From contig NZ_OVCN01000009.1 of assembly GCF_900406815.1 (NCBI RefSeq), positions 62,001 through 126,000 of the forward strand: DNA of 64,000 bases, given 5' to 3'. Shown piece after piece: positions 34,812-44,072 of this stretch. Source of the stretch: Acinetobacter haemolyticus. GTDB taxonomy: Bacteria; Pseudomonadota; Gammaproteobacteria; Pseudomonadales; Moraxellaceae. A program made the position numbers and the translations under genes. The notes beneath the pieces are model-generated. The model had not been told where the DNA came from. It ran no database searches and was given only the letters and a program-made list of their open reading frames with translations. Each line of letters begins with the position of its first letter. The stretch's first letter is position 1.

Positions 34812-35713
34812 GTTGTGCACTGAGCTAACTCTTCCACTAGATAATCAATAAAAACGCGCACCGCAGGCAGTAGTCCTCGTCGTGAAGGATAAACAGCATG
34901 GAAAATACCATGAGGTGCCGTCCATTCTGGTAATACTCTGACCAGTTGCCCTGATTCTACAAAGTTTTGGGCAATACTATCCGGTAATAATGCAATTCCA
35001 CAGTTTTGACTGGCTAGCTCAGTTAACATCAATAAATTTGAGCCCATAATCACGGGATTAACCTTAATCTTCTTTTGAATATTATTCGGTCCAGATAGTA
35101 AAAACTGTTGATCAAGATGATCTTCAGACATACTGATGATGCGATGATCAGTGAGTTGTTCCGGTGTGGTGATATGACCAAACTCGTTTAAATAGGCCTG
35201 ACTTGCGAAAAGTCGTTGTTCGATTGTTTCAAACTGTCTTAAAACCAAGTTAGGGTCTTCATCAAGATTCGAGCGGACGCGTAGTGCGAGATCAATTCCT
35301 TCGTTAATCACATCAACCCGACGGTTACTAACCAGCATTTGCACTCGTACTTCAGGATATTTTTTTAGAAAAGCGGGTAGGATTTTAGCCATTTGGTTTT
35401 GAGCTATATCTACAGGTACGCTGACTTTAATTACACCTCTAGGTTCGCTGCTTAAATGGTTGACTACATCATGTGCAGCTTGTGCAGCATTCATCATGAC
35501 TTGTGCATGACGATAGACATCCATACCAATATCTGTAACTGCAAAATGTCGAGAACTACGTTGAATTAAGCGTACACCGAGTTGCTCTTCGAGGTTGTAA
35601 ACGCGCCGACTGAGTTTTGATTTTGGAATATCAGTTGCGCGTTCAGCCGCACTAAACCCACCATGTTCAACGACTAGCGCAAAACAGTAAAAATCATCTA
35701 AATCGGTTAGCAT
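34793..35713 (-). CDS. LysR family transcriptional regulator
   Basis: This is a 306-residue LysR regulator. The N-terminal helix-turn-helix reads GGFSAAERATDIPKSKLSRRVYNLEEQLGVRLIQR (about residues 18-52), typical of the CrgA/DsdC-like subgroup, followed by a substrate-binding domain (about 90-300). The target is unknown. It faces away from a small zinc-ribbon-like gene. Confidence 0.9.
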   Translation of the reverse strand: MLTDLDDFYCFALVVEHGGFSAAERATDIPKSKLSRRVYNLEEQLGVRLIQRSSRHFAVTDIGMDVYRHAQVMMNAAQAAHDVVNHLSSEPRGVIKVSVPVDIAQNQMAKILPAFLKKYPEVRVQMLVSNRRVDVINEGIDLALRVRSNLDEDPNLVLRQFETIEQRLFASQAYLNEFGHITTPEQLTDHRIISMSEDHLDQQFLLSGPNNIQKKIKVNPVIMGSNLLMLTELASQNCGIALLPDSIAQNFVESGQLVRVLPEWTAPHGIFHAVYPSRRGLLPAVRVFIDYLVEELAQCTTKKVRS

Positions 35714-35841
35714 TATTCAATTCCATTTCTGCAACATTCGATATTTTATAGATTTGTCGTTGCAAAAATAAGAGCGTATTCGATATTTTTTGTGAAGTAA
35801 AAAGTCCTTTATAATTCAGAAAATTTTTATGATCGATAAAT

Positions 35842-36165
35842 ATGACTTATCAACTCTTTGAAGTATCTGATGCTAGTGCGAATATTAGCTGTCCTTATTG
35901 TGACCAAGCAGTTTTAGATTGGACGCAAGAGCAATATATACAACCATGTGAACATACTTTGTTTATGGCAATGGATTTAGGGTTTGAGTTCATTGCTGAT
36001 CGTTTTGAAGCAGCTTTGTCTCAATCAGTGGATGAAATTCACGATGATCCTAATATGAACATCTATGCAACAGTGACTCAGGCAAAATACTTAAATATAC
36101 AGATTTTTAAAGCAGATTTGGGCGTGGAAGGGATGTTTCGTTATATCGGGTTTAGTAAAGACTAA
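35842..36165 (+). CDS. Conserved hypothetical protein with CxxC motif
   Basis: This is a 107-residue cytoplasmic protein I cannot name. It has CPYCDQ (about residues 17-22) and CEH (about 36-38), which could bind a metal, but with only three cysteines and one histidine close by. It is acidic in the middle (SVDEIHDDPN). No clear ribosome binding site lies before the ATG. It converges with grxD across a shared terminator. Confidence 0.65.
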   Translation: MTYQLFEVSDASANISCPYCDQAVLDWTQEQYIQPCEHTLFMAMDLGFEFIADRFEAALSQSVDEIHDDPNMNIYATVTQAKYLNIQIFKADLGVEGMFRYIGFSKD

Positions 36166-36190
36166 GACTTTCTATTCTCAATTTCCAATA

Positions 36191-36218
36191 AAAAAGCCAA
36201 TCATATGATTGGCTTTTT
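36191..36218. terminator. Bidirectional terminator, perfect palindrome
   Basis: AAAAAGCCAATCAT and its exact complement form a 28-base palindrome ending in five T on both strands, between convergent genes. Confidence 0.92.
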
Positions 36219-36228
36219 GCTTGATAGC

Positions 36229-36570
36229 TTATGCTTCAGGCGCTGGGCTGTATTGTTCTACTAATGGTTTTAACTCACCATTTTGGAACATTTCAAGCAT
36301 GATATCGCTACCACCAATTAACTCGCCATTAATCCAAAGTTGTGGAAAAGTAGGCCAGTTTGCAATTTGAGGTAAAGTTGCACGAATATCTTGATTTTCT
36401 AGGATATTTACATAGGCAAATGGACGACCAATTTGGCTAAGTGCTTCTACTGCACGAGCAGAAAAACCACATTGCGGGAATTGTGGAGTGCCTTTCATGT
36501 AAAGTAAAACAGGGTGTTTCGCAATTTGATCACAAATTAACGCTACTGTATCACGCGCTTGTTCCGTCAT
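36229..36570 (-). CDS. grxD: Monothiol glutaredoxin (Grx4 type)
   Basis: This is a monothiol glutaredoxin of 113 residues that binds a glutathione-ligated [2Fe-2S] cluster and takes part in iron-sulfur protein maturation. The CGFS active site is in QCGFSARAVEAL, followed by NWPTFPQLWINGELIGGSDIM. The frame extends to a TTG at 36585, but that TTG is part of TTGAGGA, the ribosome binding site for ATG 36570. Confidence 0.93.
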   Translation of the reverse strand: MTEQARDTVALICDQIAKHPVLLYMKGTPQFPQCGFSARAVEALSQIGRPFAYVNILENQDIRATLPQIANWPTFPQLWINGELIGGSDIMLEMFQNGELKPLVEQYSPAPEA

Positions 36571-36610
36571 TAGATAGATCCTCAACTAAACTTCCGACAT
36601 TATATACCTA

Positions 36611-36646
36611 AAAAAATCGCTTCGCCGAGCATTGCCTAAGATTTTT
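36611..36646. repeat. G+C-rich stem-loop between grxD and argD
   Basis: AAAAAATC (36611-36618) pairs with GATTTTT (36640-36646) around a G+C-rich core CGCTTCGCCGAGCATTGCC. The core resembles part of the gspH/gspJ leader element (GCCGAGCAGTGC). It lies between divergent genes, where a terminator is not expected. Confidence 0.4.
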
Positions 36647-36737
36647 CTTGTATAAATGTGAGTTTATGCTTTCAATCTATGCAAGTTTTTGCTTATATAA
36701 CTTTTTTCCACACAACTACTGATAGATTGAGTTTGTT

Positions 36738-37952
36738 ATGACAAATATTACTCTTGCTCCTGTGCAACCTGATCAACCGTCACATCTTATGGCAACCTAT
36801 GGTCGCCAAGCGATCAGTTTTGTGCGAGGACGAGGGGCGTATTTATATACAGCAGAAGGGACAGAATATCTCGATGCTTTGACGGGGATTGCAGTATGTG
36901 GTTTAGGGCATGCACATCCAGTGATTGCATCTGCTATTGCTGAACAAGCTGCAACATTAGTACATACCAGTAATTTATTTGAAATCCCTTGGCAAACTGC
37001 AGCAGCGCAGAAACTTGCTGAAGTCTCTGGTATGGAAGAAATTTTCTTTTCGAACAGTGGTGCTGAGTCAAACGAGGGTGCAATTAAAATTGCACGTAAG
37101 TTTGGCTCACAACAAGGGATTGCGAATCCTAAAATTATCGTAGCTGAGCAATCGTTCCATGGACGTACACTGGCAACTTTGTCAGCGACAGGCAATAAGA
37201 AAGTTCAAGAAGGTTTTGCGCCATTAGTCGACGGCTTTGTTCGTGTGCCTTTTGGAGATATTGAAGCAATTCAAGAAGCAGCGATTCACCATCCCGATAT
37301 TGTTGCGATCCTGATTGAACCAATTCAAGGTGAAGGTGGTGTCAATACTGCACCGCAAGGTTTTAGTTATCTAGAAGAAGTACGTGCGTTATGTAATCAG
37401 CATAATTGGCTGATGATGCTCGATGAGATCCAAACTGGAAATGGACGTACTGGTAAATATTTTGCTTATCAACACACCAGTATTATTCCTGATGTAATGA
37501 CGACTGCTAAAGGTTTAGGTAATGGATTTCCCGTAGGTGCTGTGATGACCCAAGGAAAAGCTGTTGGAATACTCGGCGCTGGTAGTCATGGTTCAACTTA
37601 TGGCGGAACTGTATTGGGTTCACGTGTGGTTTATACCGTAATTGATACGATTCAGCAGGAAAATGCAGTAGAGAATGCTGCTACAGTAGGGGCATATATA
37701 GTTGATCAACTAAGAACACAACTTGCTGAAAACAATGTCCAAGTGCGCGGTTTTGGTATGATGATCGGTATTCAACTCCCTAAGGATTGTGCTGAATTAG
37801 TTGCGATTGCACGTGATCAGTATAAATTGATTATCAATGTAACTGCGGGTTCAGTTGTTCGTCTATTACCACCGTTAAATATGACTCAAGCACAGGCAGA
37901 TGAATTATTACAGCGTCTTGTTCCTGCCATTCAAAACTTTTTAGCCGCATAA
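36738..37952 (+). CDS. argD: Acetylornithine/succinylornithine aminotransferase family
   Basis: This is a class III PLP-dependent aminotransferase of 404 residues that fits ArgD/AstC (N-acetylornithine aminotransferase in arginine synthesis). Visible are FFSNSGAESNEGAIKIARK, QSFHGRTLATLSATG, the cofactor Asp in MMLDEIQTGNGRTG and the Schiff-base Lys in TTAKGLGNGFPVGAV (about residue 255). No other arginine genes are adjacent, so succinylornithine transaminase activity cannot be excluded. Confidence 0.9.
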   Translation: MTNITLAPVQPDQPSHLMATYGRQAISFVRGRGAYLYTAEGTEYLDALTGIAVCGLGHAHPVIASAIAEQAATLVHTSNLFEIPWQTAAAQKLAEVSGMEEIFFSNSGAESNEGAIKIARKFGSQQGIANPKIIVAEQSFHGRTLATLSATGNKKVQEGFAPLVDGFVRVPFGDIEAIQEAAIHHPDIVAILIEPIQGEGGVNTAPQGFSYLEEVRALCNQHNWLMMLDEIQTGNGRTGKYFAYQHTSIIPDVMTTAKGLGNGFPVGAVMTQGKAVGILGAGSHGSTYGGTVLGSRVVYTVIDTIQQENAVENAATVGAYIVDQLRTQLAENNVQVRGFGMMIGIQLPKDCAELVAIARDQYKLIINVTAGSVVRLLPPLNMTQAQADELLQRLVPAIQNFLAA

Positions 37953-37963
37953 GTCTTATATTT

Positions 37964-37998
37964 AAAAAAATGGGCAATTTAAAAATTGCCCATTTTTT
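37964..37998. terminator. Terminator between argD and the CBS gene
   Basis: AAAAAAATGGGCAATTT and AAAATTGCCCATTTTTT pair almost completely, giving T-runs on both strands for the two convergent genes. Confidence 0.9.
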
Positions 37999-38012
37999 GA
38001 TAATTCGAAAAT

Positions 38013-38444
38013 CTAGCCTGAAATATATTGTTGTAATTGTTCAATTAGAATACGTTGATCGTCCATAGCTGCTTTCACTAAATCACCGATAGAAATAAAA
38101 CCAACCAGTTTGTCATTTTCTAATACTGGTAAATGACGCAAATGACGATCCGTCATTAGCTGTAAGCATTCTTCAACTGTGTTGTTTAAACCTACGGTGA
38201 TGACTTTAGAAGTCATAATATCAGCAACCAATGTGCTATTTGATGAACGTTCCATCAATGCAATCTTACGGGTATAGTCACGTTCAGAAAAAATCCCAAT
38301 GACTTTTTCATCCTCTGCAACGACTAAAGCACCAACACCTTTGTCTGCCATAATTTTAATTGCTTCAAGTACAGTCGAATTTGGTGAGATTGTAAAAATG
38401 GATTGTTCAGCTTTATTTTTGATGACTTGAGCAACGATTGTCAT
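38013..38444 (-). CDS. CBS domain pair protein
   Basis: This is a 143-residue protein made of two CBS domains (about residues 10-65 and 75-130), with the typical VLEAIKIMADKGVGALVV...VIGIFSERDYTRKI and CLQLMTDRHLRHLPVL...LVGFISIGDLVK blocks. Such proteins bind adenine nucleotides and act as sensors; the partner is not evident here. Confidence 0.9.
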   Translation of the reverse strand: MTIVAQVIKNKAEQSIFTISPNSTVLEAIKIMADKGVGALVVAEDEKVIGIFSERDYTRKIALMERSSNSTLVADIMTSKVITVGLNNTVEECLQLMTDRHLRHLPVLENDKLVGFISIGDLVKAAMDDQRILIEQLQQYISG

Positions 38445-38585
38445 TGTTTATTCCACCTGTGTTGTATTGTCGTTTTCATTTAACTTAACGGTATTTTTTT
38501 TAATTGCAAAGCCCTAATTGCAGCTTAATGATGACTTTTTAAACATATTCTGAATAAAAATATGCATTGATGTCGCTAATTTCTC

Positions 38586-38963
38586 CTAAACAGCAATAGC
38601 TGTTTGATGATGCATGAAGAAAAAGTGCTGCATCTGCTGTGTAGAGAGTTTAAATTTGCAATGAGATGAATTAAATAAAGCTGGTTCTACCTGCAAACGT
38701 GTAAGTAGGGGAAGTAGGGATTCATGAAAATCCTTTGATGTGATTTTACGTGGTTTATAGTGTTTCCAATTCGACTGAGCATAGCGATGCGCTTGAACAC
38801 CATTGAGCCAGAAGGGGAATAAATGTCCATTTTGATCGGACTTAATCGCCCAACCTTCATGATAAAGACCCCAAAGAACTCCGCAATACATCATTGTTTT
38901 TAGAATTGATATTTTAATCATCAACTCTCGCGAGACTGGTTTGAAATGATTGAACCGATACAT
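38586..38963 (-). CDS. DUF2750-like hypothetical protein
   Basis: This is a 125-residue protein. The middle part (GWAIKSDQNGHLFPFWLNGVQAHRYAQSNW then ITSKDFHESLLPLLTRL) follows the pattern of DUF2750 proteins: a small domain with the GWA...G....PFW....A....W arrangement. Function is unknown. No strong ribosome binding site was seen; a later in-frame ATG at codon 15 is possible. Confidence 0.6.
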   Translation of the reverse strand: MYRFNHFKPVSRELMIKISILKTMMYCGVLWGLYHEGWAIKSDQNGHLFPFWLNGVQAHRYAQSNWKHYKPRKITSKDFHESLLPLLTRLQVEPALFNSSHCKFKLSTQQMQHFFFMHHQTAIAV

Positions 38964-39165
38964 GTCGTTAAACTGAGCTTATTTAAACTTATGTTTTATT
39001 ATAAGAAATCTAGATGGCATTTATGTTTAAACTCTTCATCAAAATCGTAAGCAAATATTCTTGGTATTGCACAACCAACTAAGTAAGTTCTGCAAAACGA
39101 CTATAGCTTTGATGTAGCGCAAGATAAATAGGGGTATTATTGATACATTGCTTTTATACAAGGAT

Positions 39166-39189
39166 TAAAAAACGCCACCTAGGTGACGT
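39166..39189 (-). terminator. Terminator after the Sel1-like gene
   Basis: On the minus strand ACGTCACCT/AGGTGGCGT pairs with one G-U and is followed by six T. Confidence 0.8.
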
Positions 39190-39193
39190 CTCT

Positions 39194-39427
39194 TTATGCT
39201 TGCAAGGTTGCCATCTTTTGCCAGTATTGGGCTTTTAATGAATCTCGTTCGACTCGAAAACCTTGATAGTACAATTCTGCTAAAAATAATGCTGCTTTAC
39301 CGTGACCTGCTTGTGCAACTTGTTCAAGATCTTTTACAGCGTCTTGAAAGTTTTTTTGCGATTGAATTGTATTTACCGCATTTGCATAAACATGCTCTAG
39401 TTCATGTTGTGTAAAATGTTGAATCAT
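39194..39427 (-). CDS. Small Sel1-like repeat protein
   Basis: This is a 77-residue protein with one full Sel1/TPR-like repeat: AVKDLEQVAQAGHGKAALFLAELYYQG followed by RDSLKAQYWQKMA (about residues 30-73). A strong AAGGAG site precedes the ATG. With a single repeat it is probably an adaptor or part of a larger assembly; the function is unknown. Confidence 0.72.
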   Translation of the reverse strand: MIQHFTQHELEHVYANAVNTIQSQKNFQDAVKDLEQVAQAGHGKAALFLAELYYQGFRVERDSLKAQYWQKMATLQA

Positions 39428-39668
39428 ATATAACTCCTTATTTTAATTATGATTACCGCATATTCTATTCAAAGCTACATTGCTCCGAATTTAAGCTAAT
39501 TTATCACTTGTTTGTGAACTTATTATGACAAAATTAATTGAATTGTCAAATAACTAAAGTGACTAAACAGATTTTTATTTGTTTTAAATAAAAGCTTACA
39601 CGATGAAACATTCACTGCAAATAATTTTGAGTAAAATCAAAGTGAGAAGAAGAGATAAGGAGAAAAAT

Positions 39669-40028
39669 ATGTCATACATAATCGATGGTTTAAACTTCGA
39701 TATGCCACCAACTGAGAATCAAATTGTTGCTTTAGCACATCATCATCGTAAGTTACTTGATGAGGCAGTTTTTCATCAAGAGATTCATCTAGGTGATTAT
39801 TGTTTGGCGCAACGTAAACGTGTTTATGATTTTGCGATTAATCTTAGCCCTCAAGAAAAAGAACGCTTTTATGAAATATACAATGGTGAGCTACTGAGGA
39901 TTGCAGATGAAGATGATTTGCATCCTGCGGACGCTGAAAGCGGCGTCGGAATGTTTGCAATATTTATAACCTTGGTATTCATTGCATTTATTTTGTATTT
40001 TGCCTTTGTACGTACACTGACAAGTTAA
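39669..40028 (+). CDS. Hypothetical protein with C-terminal membrane anchor
   Basis: This is a 119-residue protein with a soluble helical N-terminal part and one C-terminal hydrophobic helix (about residues 92-113, GMFAIFITLVFIAFILYFAF). AAGGAG at about 39657-39662 fixes ATG 39669; an ATG at 39603 is open but unsupported. The family is not recognised. Confidence 0.7.
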   Translation: MSYIIDGLNFDMPPTENQIVALAHHHRKLLDEAVFHQEIHLGDYCLAQRKRVYDFAINLSPQEKERFYEIYNGELLRIADEDDLHPADAESGVGMFAIFITLVFIAFILYFAFVRTLTS

Positions 40029-40165
40029 TTTTGATTTCTCCGTGGGTGTTGCGTTATTGATTGAAAAACAGTCTTTAACGCATACTTTAATAGGTGTAGA
40101 TTGAAGTTGAGACTTGCTCTAAGTGAGGTAGATACATACACTGCTTCATAACACTGAGGTTGGTT

Positions 40166-40495
40166 ATGTTGTCTATCATTTCTAAACATAAAATTATGCA
40201 GTCTAAGTATGGACTTACACTAGACCGATTTTTTAATATTTTGGTCCTTGTTGTTATTTTTTCTTTTTTTATTGTGGGCTATAAAGCTTTACAACGTCCA
40301 GTGAACGACTTACAAATCGATCACATAATTCAGTTATCTCTACAGGCAAGTCATCCTAGAACTCAGGCGATGGCAAAAGAAATTTTAAACTCTCCACCAA
40401 TTAAAAAATTTAGCTATTTACGTCTCATGCATGCTTATCAATTTGAATCAAATCGAATTAAACAATACCCAGCAATGGCACGAGAAGATGAGTAG
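40166..40495 (+). CDS. Hypothetical single-pass membrane protein
   Basis: This is a 109-residue protein with one hydrophobic segment (about residues 20-42) and a helical basic domain after it. GAGG at 40156-40159 supports ATG 40166 over TTG 40160. It lies 117 bases upstream of ftsY; no function can be assigned. Confidence 0.65.
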   Translation: MLSIISKHKIMQSKYGLTLDRFFNILVLVVIFSFFIVGYKALQRPVNDLQIDHIIQLSLQASHPRTQAMAKEILNSPPIKKFSYLRLMHAYQFESNRIKQYPAMAREDE

Positions 40496-40611
40496 TTTTA
40501 AATCACTATTTTTAATGATAAATGAATGGTTTATGTCGGTCGGGAAAATGAGATCAATTTGTGCTAGACTGACGATCTTTTTAAAAGCTGCTTTATTTTC
40601 AAGGAATCGAC

Positions 40612-41724
40612 ATGCAACAGCAATCGAATATTCAAAATAAATTCTTGATAGATGCTGACATCGGTGATGATGATGTTACCTTGCCAAGTTTACCTGCTGT
40701 CGATGTTCCGATTATTGAACCTGTAGCGCCAAAAACGGTAGAAGAAACGTCCGCTCCTGTACCTGAGGCAACTGCGCCAGTTGTTGAAGAAGAAAAATCA
40801 GGTGGTTTCTTTGGTCGTATGAAAGATGGTTTAACCAAAACCCGCCGTAGTTTTACGGATGGGATGGTGAACATCTTGATTGGTGGTAAAGAAATCGATG
40901 ATGAATTATTAGAAGAAGTTGAAGAACAATTGTTGGTTGCTGATATCGGTGTAGATGCAACAAAGACGATTATTGCAAATTTGACAGAGCGAACAGCCCG
41001 TGGCGATTTGATTTATTCACATGCATTGTATAAAGCATTGCAAGAAGAGTTAGTGGCTTTGCTTGCTCCACGTGTTAAGCCTTTACATATTGATCCAAAT
41101 AAATCTCCTTATGTGATTCTTATGGTCGGTGTAAATGGTGTAGGTAAAACGACAACGATCGGTAAGCTTGCGAAACGTTTGCAGGGTGAAGGCAAGAAAG
41201 TAATGTTGGCCGCTGGTGATACTTTCCGTGCGGCTGCCACAGAGCAACTACAAATTTGGGGAGAGCGTAATGATATCCCTGTTGTTGCACAAGGCCATGG
41301 TGCAGATAGTGCTTCTGTAATTTTTGATGCTTTTGAAAGTGCCCGTGCGAAAGGGATCGATGTATTAATTGCAGATACCGCTGGACGTTTGCAAAATAAA
41401 TCGCATTTGATGGAAGAACTTAAAAAAGTGAAACGTGTGATGCAAAAGATTGATGCAACTGCACCGCATGAAATTATGTTGATTGTTGATGCAGGTACTG
41501 GTCAAAATGCGATTAATCAAGTGCAACTTTTTGATGAAGCAGTTGGATTAACGGGTATTACCATTACGAAATTGGATGGTACTGCAAAAGGCGGCGTACT
41601 CTTCAATATCGCAAGTCGTACGCATGTACCGATCCGTTATATTGGTGTGGGTGAGAAAATTGACGATTTACGTCCTTTCTCAGCTAAATCATTTGTTGCT
41701 GCATTGTTTGAAACAGATAAATAA
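40612..41724 (+). CDS. ftsY: Signal recognition particle receptor FtsY
   Basis: FtsY docks SRP-ribosome complexes at the membrane. The 370-residue protein has a short acidic A domain (about 1-65), the N domain helices, and the GTPase domain with GVNGVGKTTTIGKLA (about residues 173-187), DTAGR (about 259-263), TKLDG (about 320-324) and GVGEKIDDLRPF. The A domain is shorter than in E. coli. AAGGAA precedes the ATG. Confidence 0.97.
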   Translation: MQQQSNIQNKFLIDADIGDDDVTLPSLPAVDVPIIEPVAPKTVEETSAPVPEATAPVVEEEKSGGFFGRMKDGLTKTRRSFTDGMVNILIGGKEIDDELLEEVEEQLLVADIGVDATKTIIANLTERTARGDLIYSHALYKALQEELVALLAPRVKPLHIDPNKSPYVILMVGVNGVGKTTTIGKLAKRLQGEGKKVMLAAGDTFRAAATEQLQIWGERNDIPVVAQGHGADSASVIFDAFESARAKGIDVLIADTAGRLQNKSHLMEELKKVKRVMQKIDATAPHEIMLIVDAGTGQNAINQVQLFDEAVGLTGITITKLDGTAKGGVLFNIASRTHVPIRYIGVGEKIDDLRPFSAKSFVAALFETDK

Positions 41725-41736
41725 CTAAATATTGTT

Positions 41737-41764
41737 AAAAAGGCCCCTTCATGGGGTCTTTTTT
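41737..41764 (+). terminator. Terminator after ftsY
   Basis: AAAAAGGCCCC/GGGGTCTTTTTT with a short loop lies 12 bases past the stop. Confidence 0.9.
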
Positions 41765-41898
41765 ACAGGTTAAAAAATAATATTGTTTCAAAATCGAAAC
41801 GATCTGTTATGTTTTTTAGACTATTACAGAAAAATGAGCCGTTATACACTACATTCAATCCAAGATAACTCCCATCGGGTACAGGTAGGAATAACAAC

Positions 41899-42495
41899 AT
41901 GAGTAACTTTTTAAATAGTATCAAAGCACGTCGTACAATCTATGCCATTGGTAAAAATGTTTCTGTTGATCAAGCAACAATTGAAGAAACGATTCGTGAG
42001 GCGGTAAAACAAAGTCCATCATCTTTTAACTCACAAACATCTCGTGTTGTGACTTTATATGGTGAATCGCATACGAACTTCTGGAATATCGTTCGTGAAA
42101 CATTACGTAAAATTGTACCCGCTGAAGCTTTTGAAAGCACCAATGCAAAAATTGATAGTTTTGCTGCTGGCTTTGGTACAGCGCTATTTTATGAAGATCA
42201 AGATGTTGTAAAGGGTTTACAAGAACAATTTGCATTGTATGCAGATAACTTCCCAGTATGGTCAGAGCATTCAAGTGCAATTGCACAATTTGCAACATGG
42301 ACTGCATTAGCTGAAATTGGTATCGGTGCTTCATTACAGCATTACAACCCGATTATTGACGAAGAAGTTGCAGAAACTTTTGCTATTCCAGCAAATTGGA
42401 AACTACGTGCTCAGCTTGTATTTGGCTCAATTGAAGCACCAGCAGGTGAAAAAACCTACATGGATGATTCAGCACGCTTCAAAACCTTTAACTAA
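41899..42495 (+). CDS. Nitroreductase family protein
   Basis: This is a 198-residue FMN-dependent nitroreductase-like protein of the short type related to fatty-acid repression/oxidoreductase HBN1-like proteins. The N-terminal RRTIYAIGKN (about 12-21), SPSSFNSQTSRVV (about 39-51) for FMN phosphate contacts, and GIGASLQHYNP (about 141-151) are visible. The natural substrate is unknown. A terminator follows. Confidence 0.85.
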   Translation: MSNFLNSIKARRTIYAIGKNVSVDQATIEETIREAVKQSPSSFNSQTSRVVTLYGESHTNFWNIVRETLRKIVPAEAFESTNAKIDSFAAGFGTALFYEDQDVVKGLQEQFALYADNFPVWSEHSSAIAQFATWTALAEIGIGASLQHYNPIIDEEVAETFAIPANWKLRAQLVFGSIEAPAGEKTYMDDSARFKTFN

Positions 42496-42509
42496 GTTGT
42501 CGTGTAATA

Positions 42510-42540
42510 AGAAGGGCGCGTTATGCGCTCTTTTTTTTTG
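42510..42540 (+). terminator. Terminator after the nitroreductase gene
   Basis: AAGGGCGC/GCGCTCTT with a five-base loop is followed by nine T. Confidence 0.87.
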
Positions 42541-42721
42541 TAATAAGAAAAAACAGCGAAATTGGGCAAAAGTGGTATGGCCTTTGATGGAAAATATGAG
42601 TATATATCACTTGAAGGTGGAAGTTTTAAGATAGACAGTTCGTCTTATTGTCATAAAATAGTCATAATCTCGTAGCATAGTGCATACGGTTTCATAAATA
42701 GTTTATATCGAGAAAAGTCTA

Positions 42722-43390
42722 ATGTCTTTAAGAGTTGGTATTGCTGCTTTAGGGTTGTTATTCAGTGGTTCAGTTTTTTCAGCGGTTACAATCACTGCTC
42801 CTGAAGAAATCGTTATTGTTGCGGTGAATGGTCAAGAAGTAAACTCAGGTCTATTACCTTCAAGTAAAAATAACTATCAAGTTGATGCTGGCGACTTAAC
42901 CCTTAATGTTCGATATCGTGAGTATTTTGAGCATTTAAGTGGTGAGCATGATATCGTGAGATCGGGTGTTGTAACCATTCAAGCACCAAATTTAAAAGAT
43001 AATCAAAGTTATCGCTTGGGTTTAGTCGATGCCCCTAAAAATTTTGAAGCTGCAAAAAAATATGCAGAACAGCCAACAGTTGCGCTGTATGACCAAAATA
43101 AAAAAATTATCGTACAACAAACTGGCGCTAATAATGAGGCAAAGCCATGGTTTACGGGTAATGGTCTGTTGAGTCGTACACTTGATCTAACACAAAAGAA
43201 TAAAAACAATACTGCTAATCAACCTCCAGCTGTATACGCAAATGCAAAACCAGTAGTTGTTGAACCTGTAGCTGTAGTTACAAACAGTACTGCGAACACA
43301 ACTGATCAGCAATTGGTTGAGTTGTGGCAGAAAGCTTCTAAAGCAGAACGTCAAAAATTTATGACGTGGTTAGCTGGGCAAAGTAACTAG
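42722..43390 (+). CDS. DUF2057 family periplasmic protein (YccT-like)
   Basis: This is a 222-residue exported protein. A signal peptide is likely (residues 1-20, cleavage near VFSAVTI). The N-terminal two thirds carries the DUF2057 pattern: VNGQEVNSGL, the VDAGDLTLNVRYREYFE strand and DNQSYRL. The last 60 residues are a low-complexity linker and a basic helix. Function is unknown. Confidence 0.8.
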   Translation: MSLRVGIAALGLLFSGSVFSAVTITAPEEIVIVAVNGQEVNSGLLPSSKNNYQVDAGDLTLNVRYREYFEHLSGEHDIVRSGVVTIQAPNLKDNQSYRLGLVDAPKNFEAAKKYAEQPTVALYDQNKKIIVQQTGANNEAKPWFTGNGLLSRTLDLTQKNKNNTANQPPAVYANAKPVVVEPVAVVTNSTANTTDQQLVELWQKASKAERQKFMTWLAGQSN

Positions 43391-43408
43391 TGTATTTTTT
43401 GTTTTATG

Positions 43409-43435
43409 AAGCCGATGTTATCATCGGCTTTTTTA
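43409..43435 (+). terminator. Terminator after the DUF2057 gene
   Basis: AAGCCGATG-TTAT-CATCGGCTT is followed by TTTT. Confidence 0.9.
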
Positions 43436-43456
43436 TTAAATAGATATAAACAAGAA

Positions 43457-43990
43457 ATGATGAAGTTAAAAACCAGAAAAGCCATCAAGGAAGATGTAGG
43501 TCAAATTGTTGAATTATTGAATAGTGCGTATAGAACTCAGTCAGGACGAAGTTGGACGACAGAGAAAATCTGGGTTGAAGGAAATCGGATAACAGTAAAG
43601 CAATTAAATGAAGAGTTAGAAAAAGAACAGTTTGAATTATTCGTGGGTGAAAATGAGCAAAAACAAATAATTGCATGTATTGGTTTAACGTTTGAAGATA
43701 TCAGCGTTGAAATTGGTACATTTGCTATTAAACCAATGATTCAGAACGTGGGTTATGGCCGTGAAATGCTCGGTTTTGTTGAACACTATATTACTGTTGA
43801 TCATCCTCAGATTTCTAATCTATTCATGTATGTTTTAGATGTAAGGCATGAACTAGTTACTTATTACCAACGTCGGGGTTATCAGCAAACGGGGAATATA
43901 TTACCTTATCCTTTAGATGCTGATGTTGGCCTGCCTTTGGCTTCAATTCAGCTTATTGAAATGAAGAAATACTTAAAACCTGCAATGTAA
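43457..43990 (+). CDS. GNAT family N-acetyltransferase
   Basis: This is a GNAT acetyltransferase of about 177 residues. The acetyl-CoA site is NVGYGREMLGFVEHYI (about residues 97-112), and the C-terminal YYQRRGYQQTG strand-turn is typical. Upstream in-frame ATGs to 43406 lie inside the previous terminator, so the pair of ATGs at 43457/43460 is the likely start. The acceptor is unknown. Confidence 0.83.
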   Translation: MMKLKTRKAIKEDVGQIVELLNSAYRTQSGRSWTTEKIWVEGNRITVKQLNEELEKEQFELFVGENEQKQIIACIGLTFEDISVEIGTFAIKPMIQNVGYGREMLGFVEHYITVDHPQISNLFMYVLDVRHELVTYYQRRGYQQTGNILPYPLDADVGLPLASIQLIEMKKYLKPAM

Positions 43991-44026
43991 TTACAATGGA
44001 TGTGCATTGTGATGAATTGTACATTA

Positions 44027-44065
44027 ACAAAGAAGTATCTTGGTTGAAGATACTTCTTTGTTTGT
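44027..44065. terminator. Bidirectional terminator between GNAT and ybgE genes
   Basis: ACAAAGAAGTATCTT and AAGATACTTCTTTGT form a perfect 15-base stem with a five-base loop, between convergent genes. Confidence 0.9.
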
Positions 44066-44072
44066 TATAAAT

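Noticed and set aside
42317-42634. 105-codon plus-strand frame overlapping the end of the nitroreductase gene
   Set aside because: It runs through the nitroreductase coding region in another frame and through its terminator.
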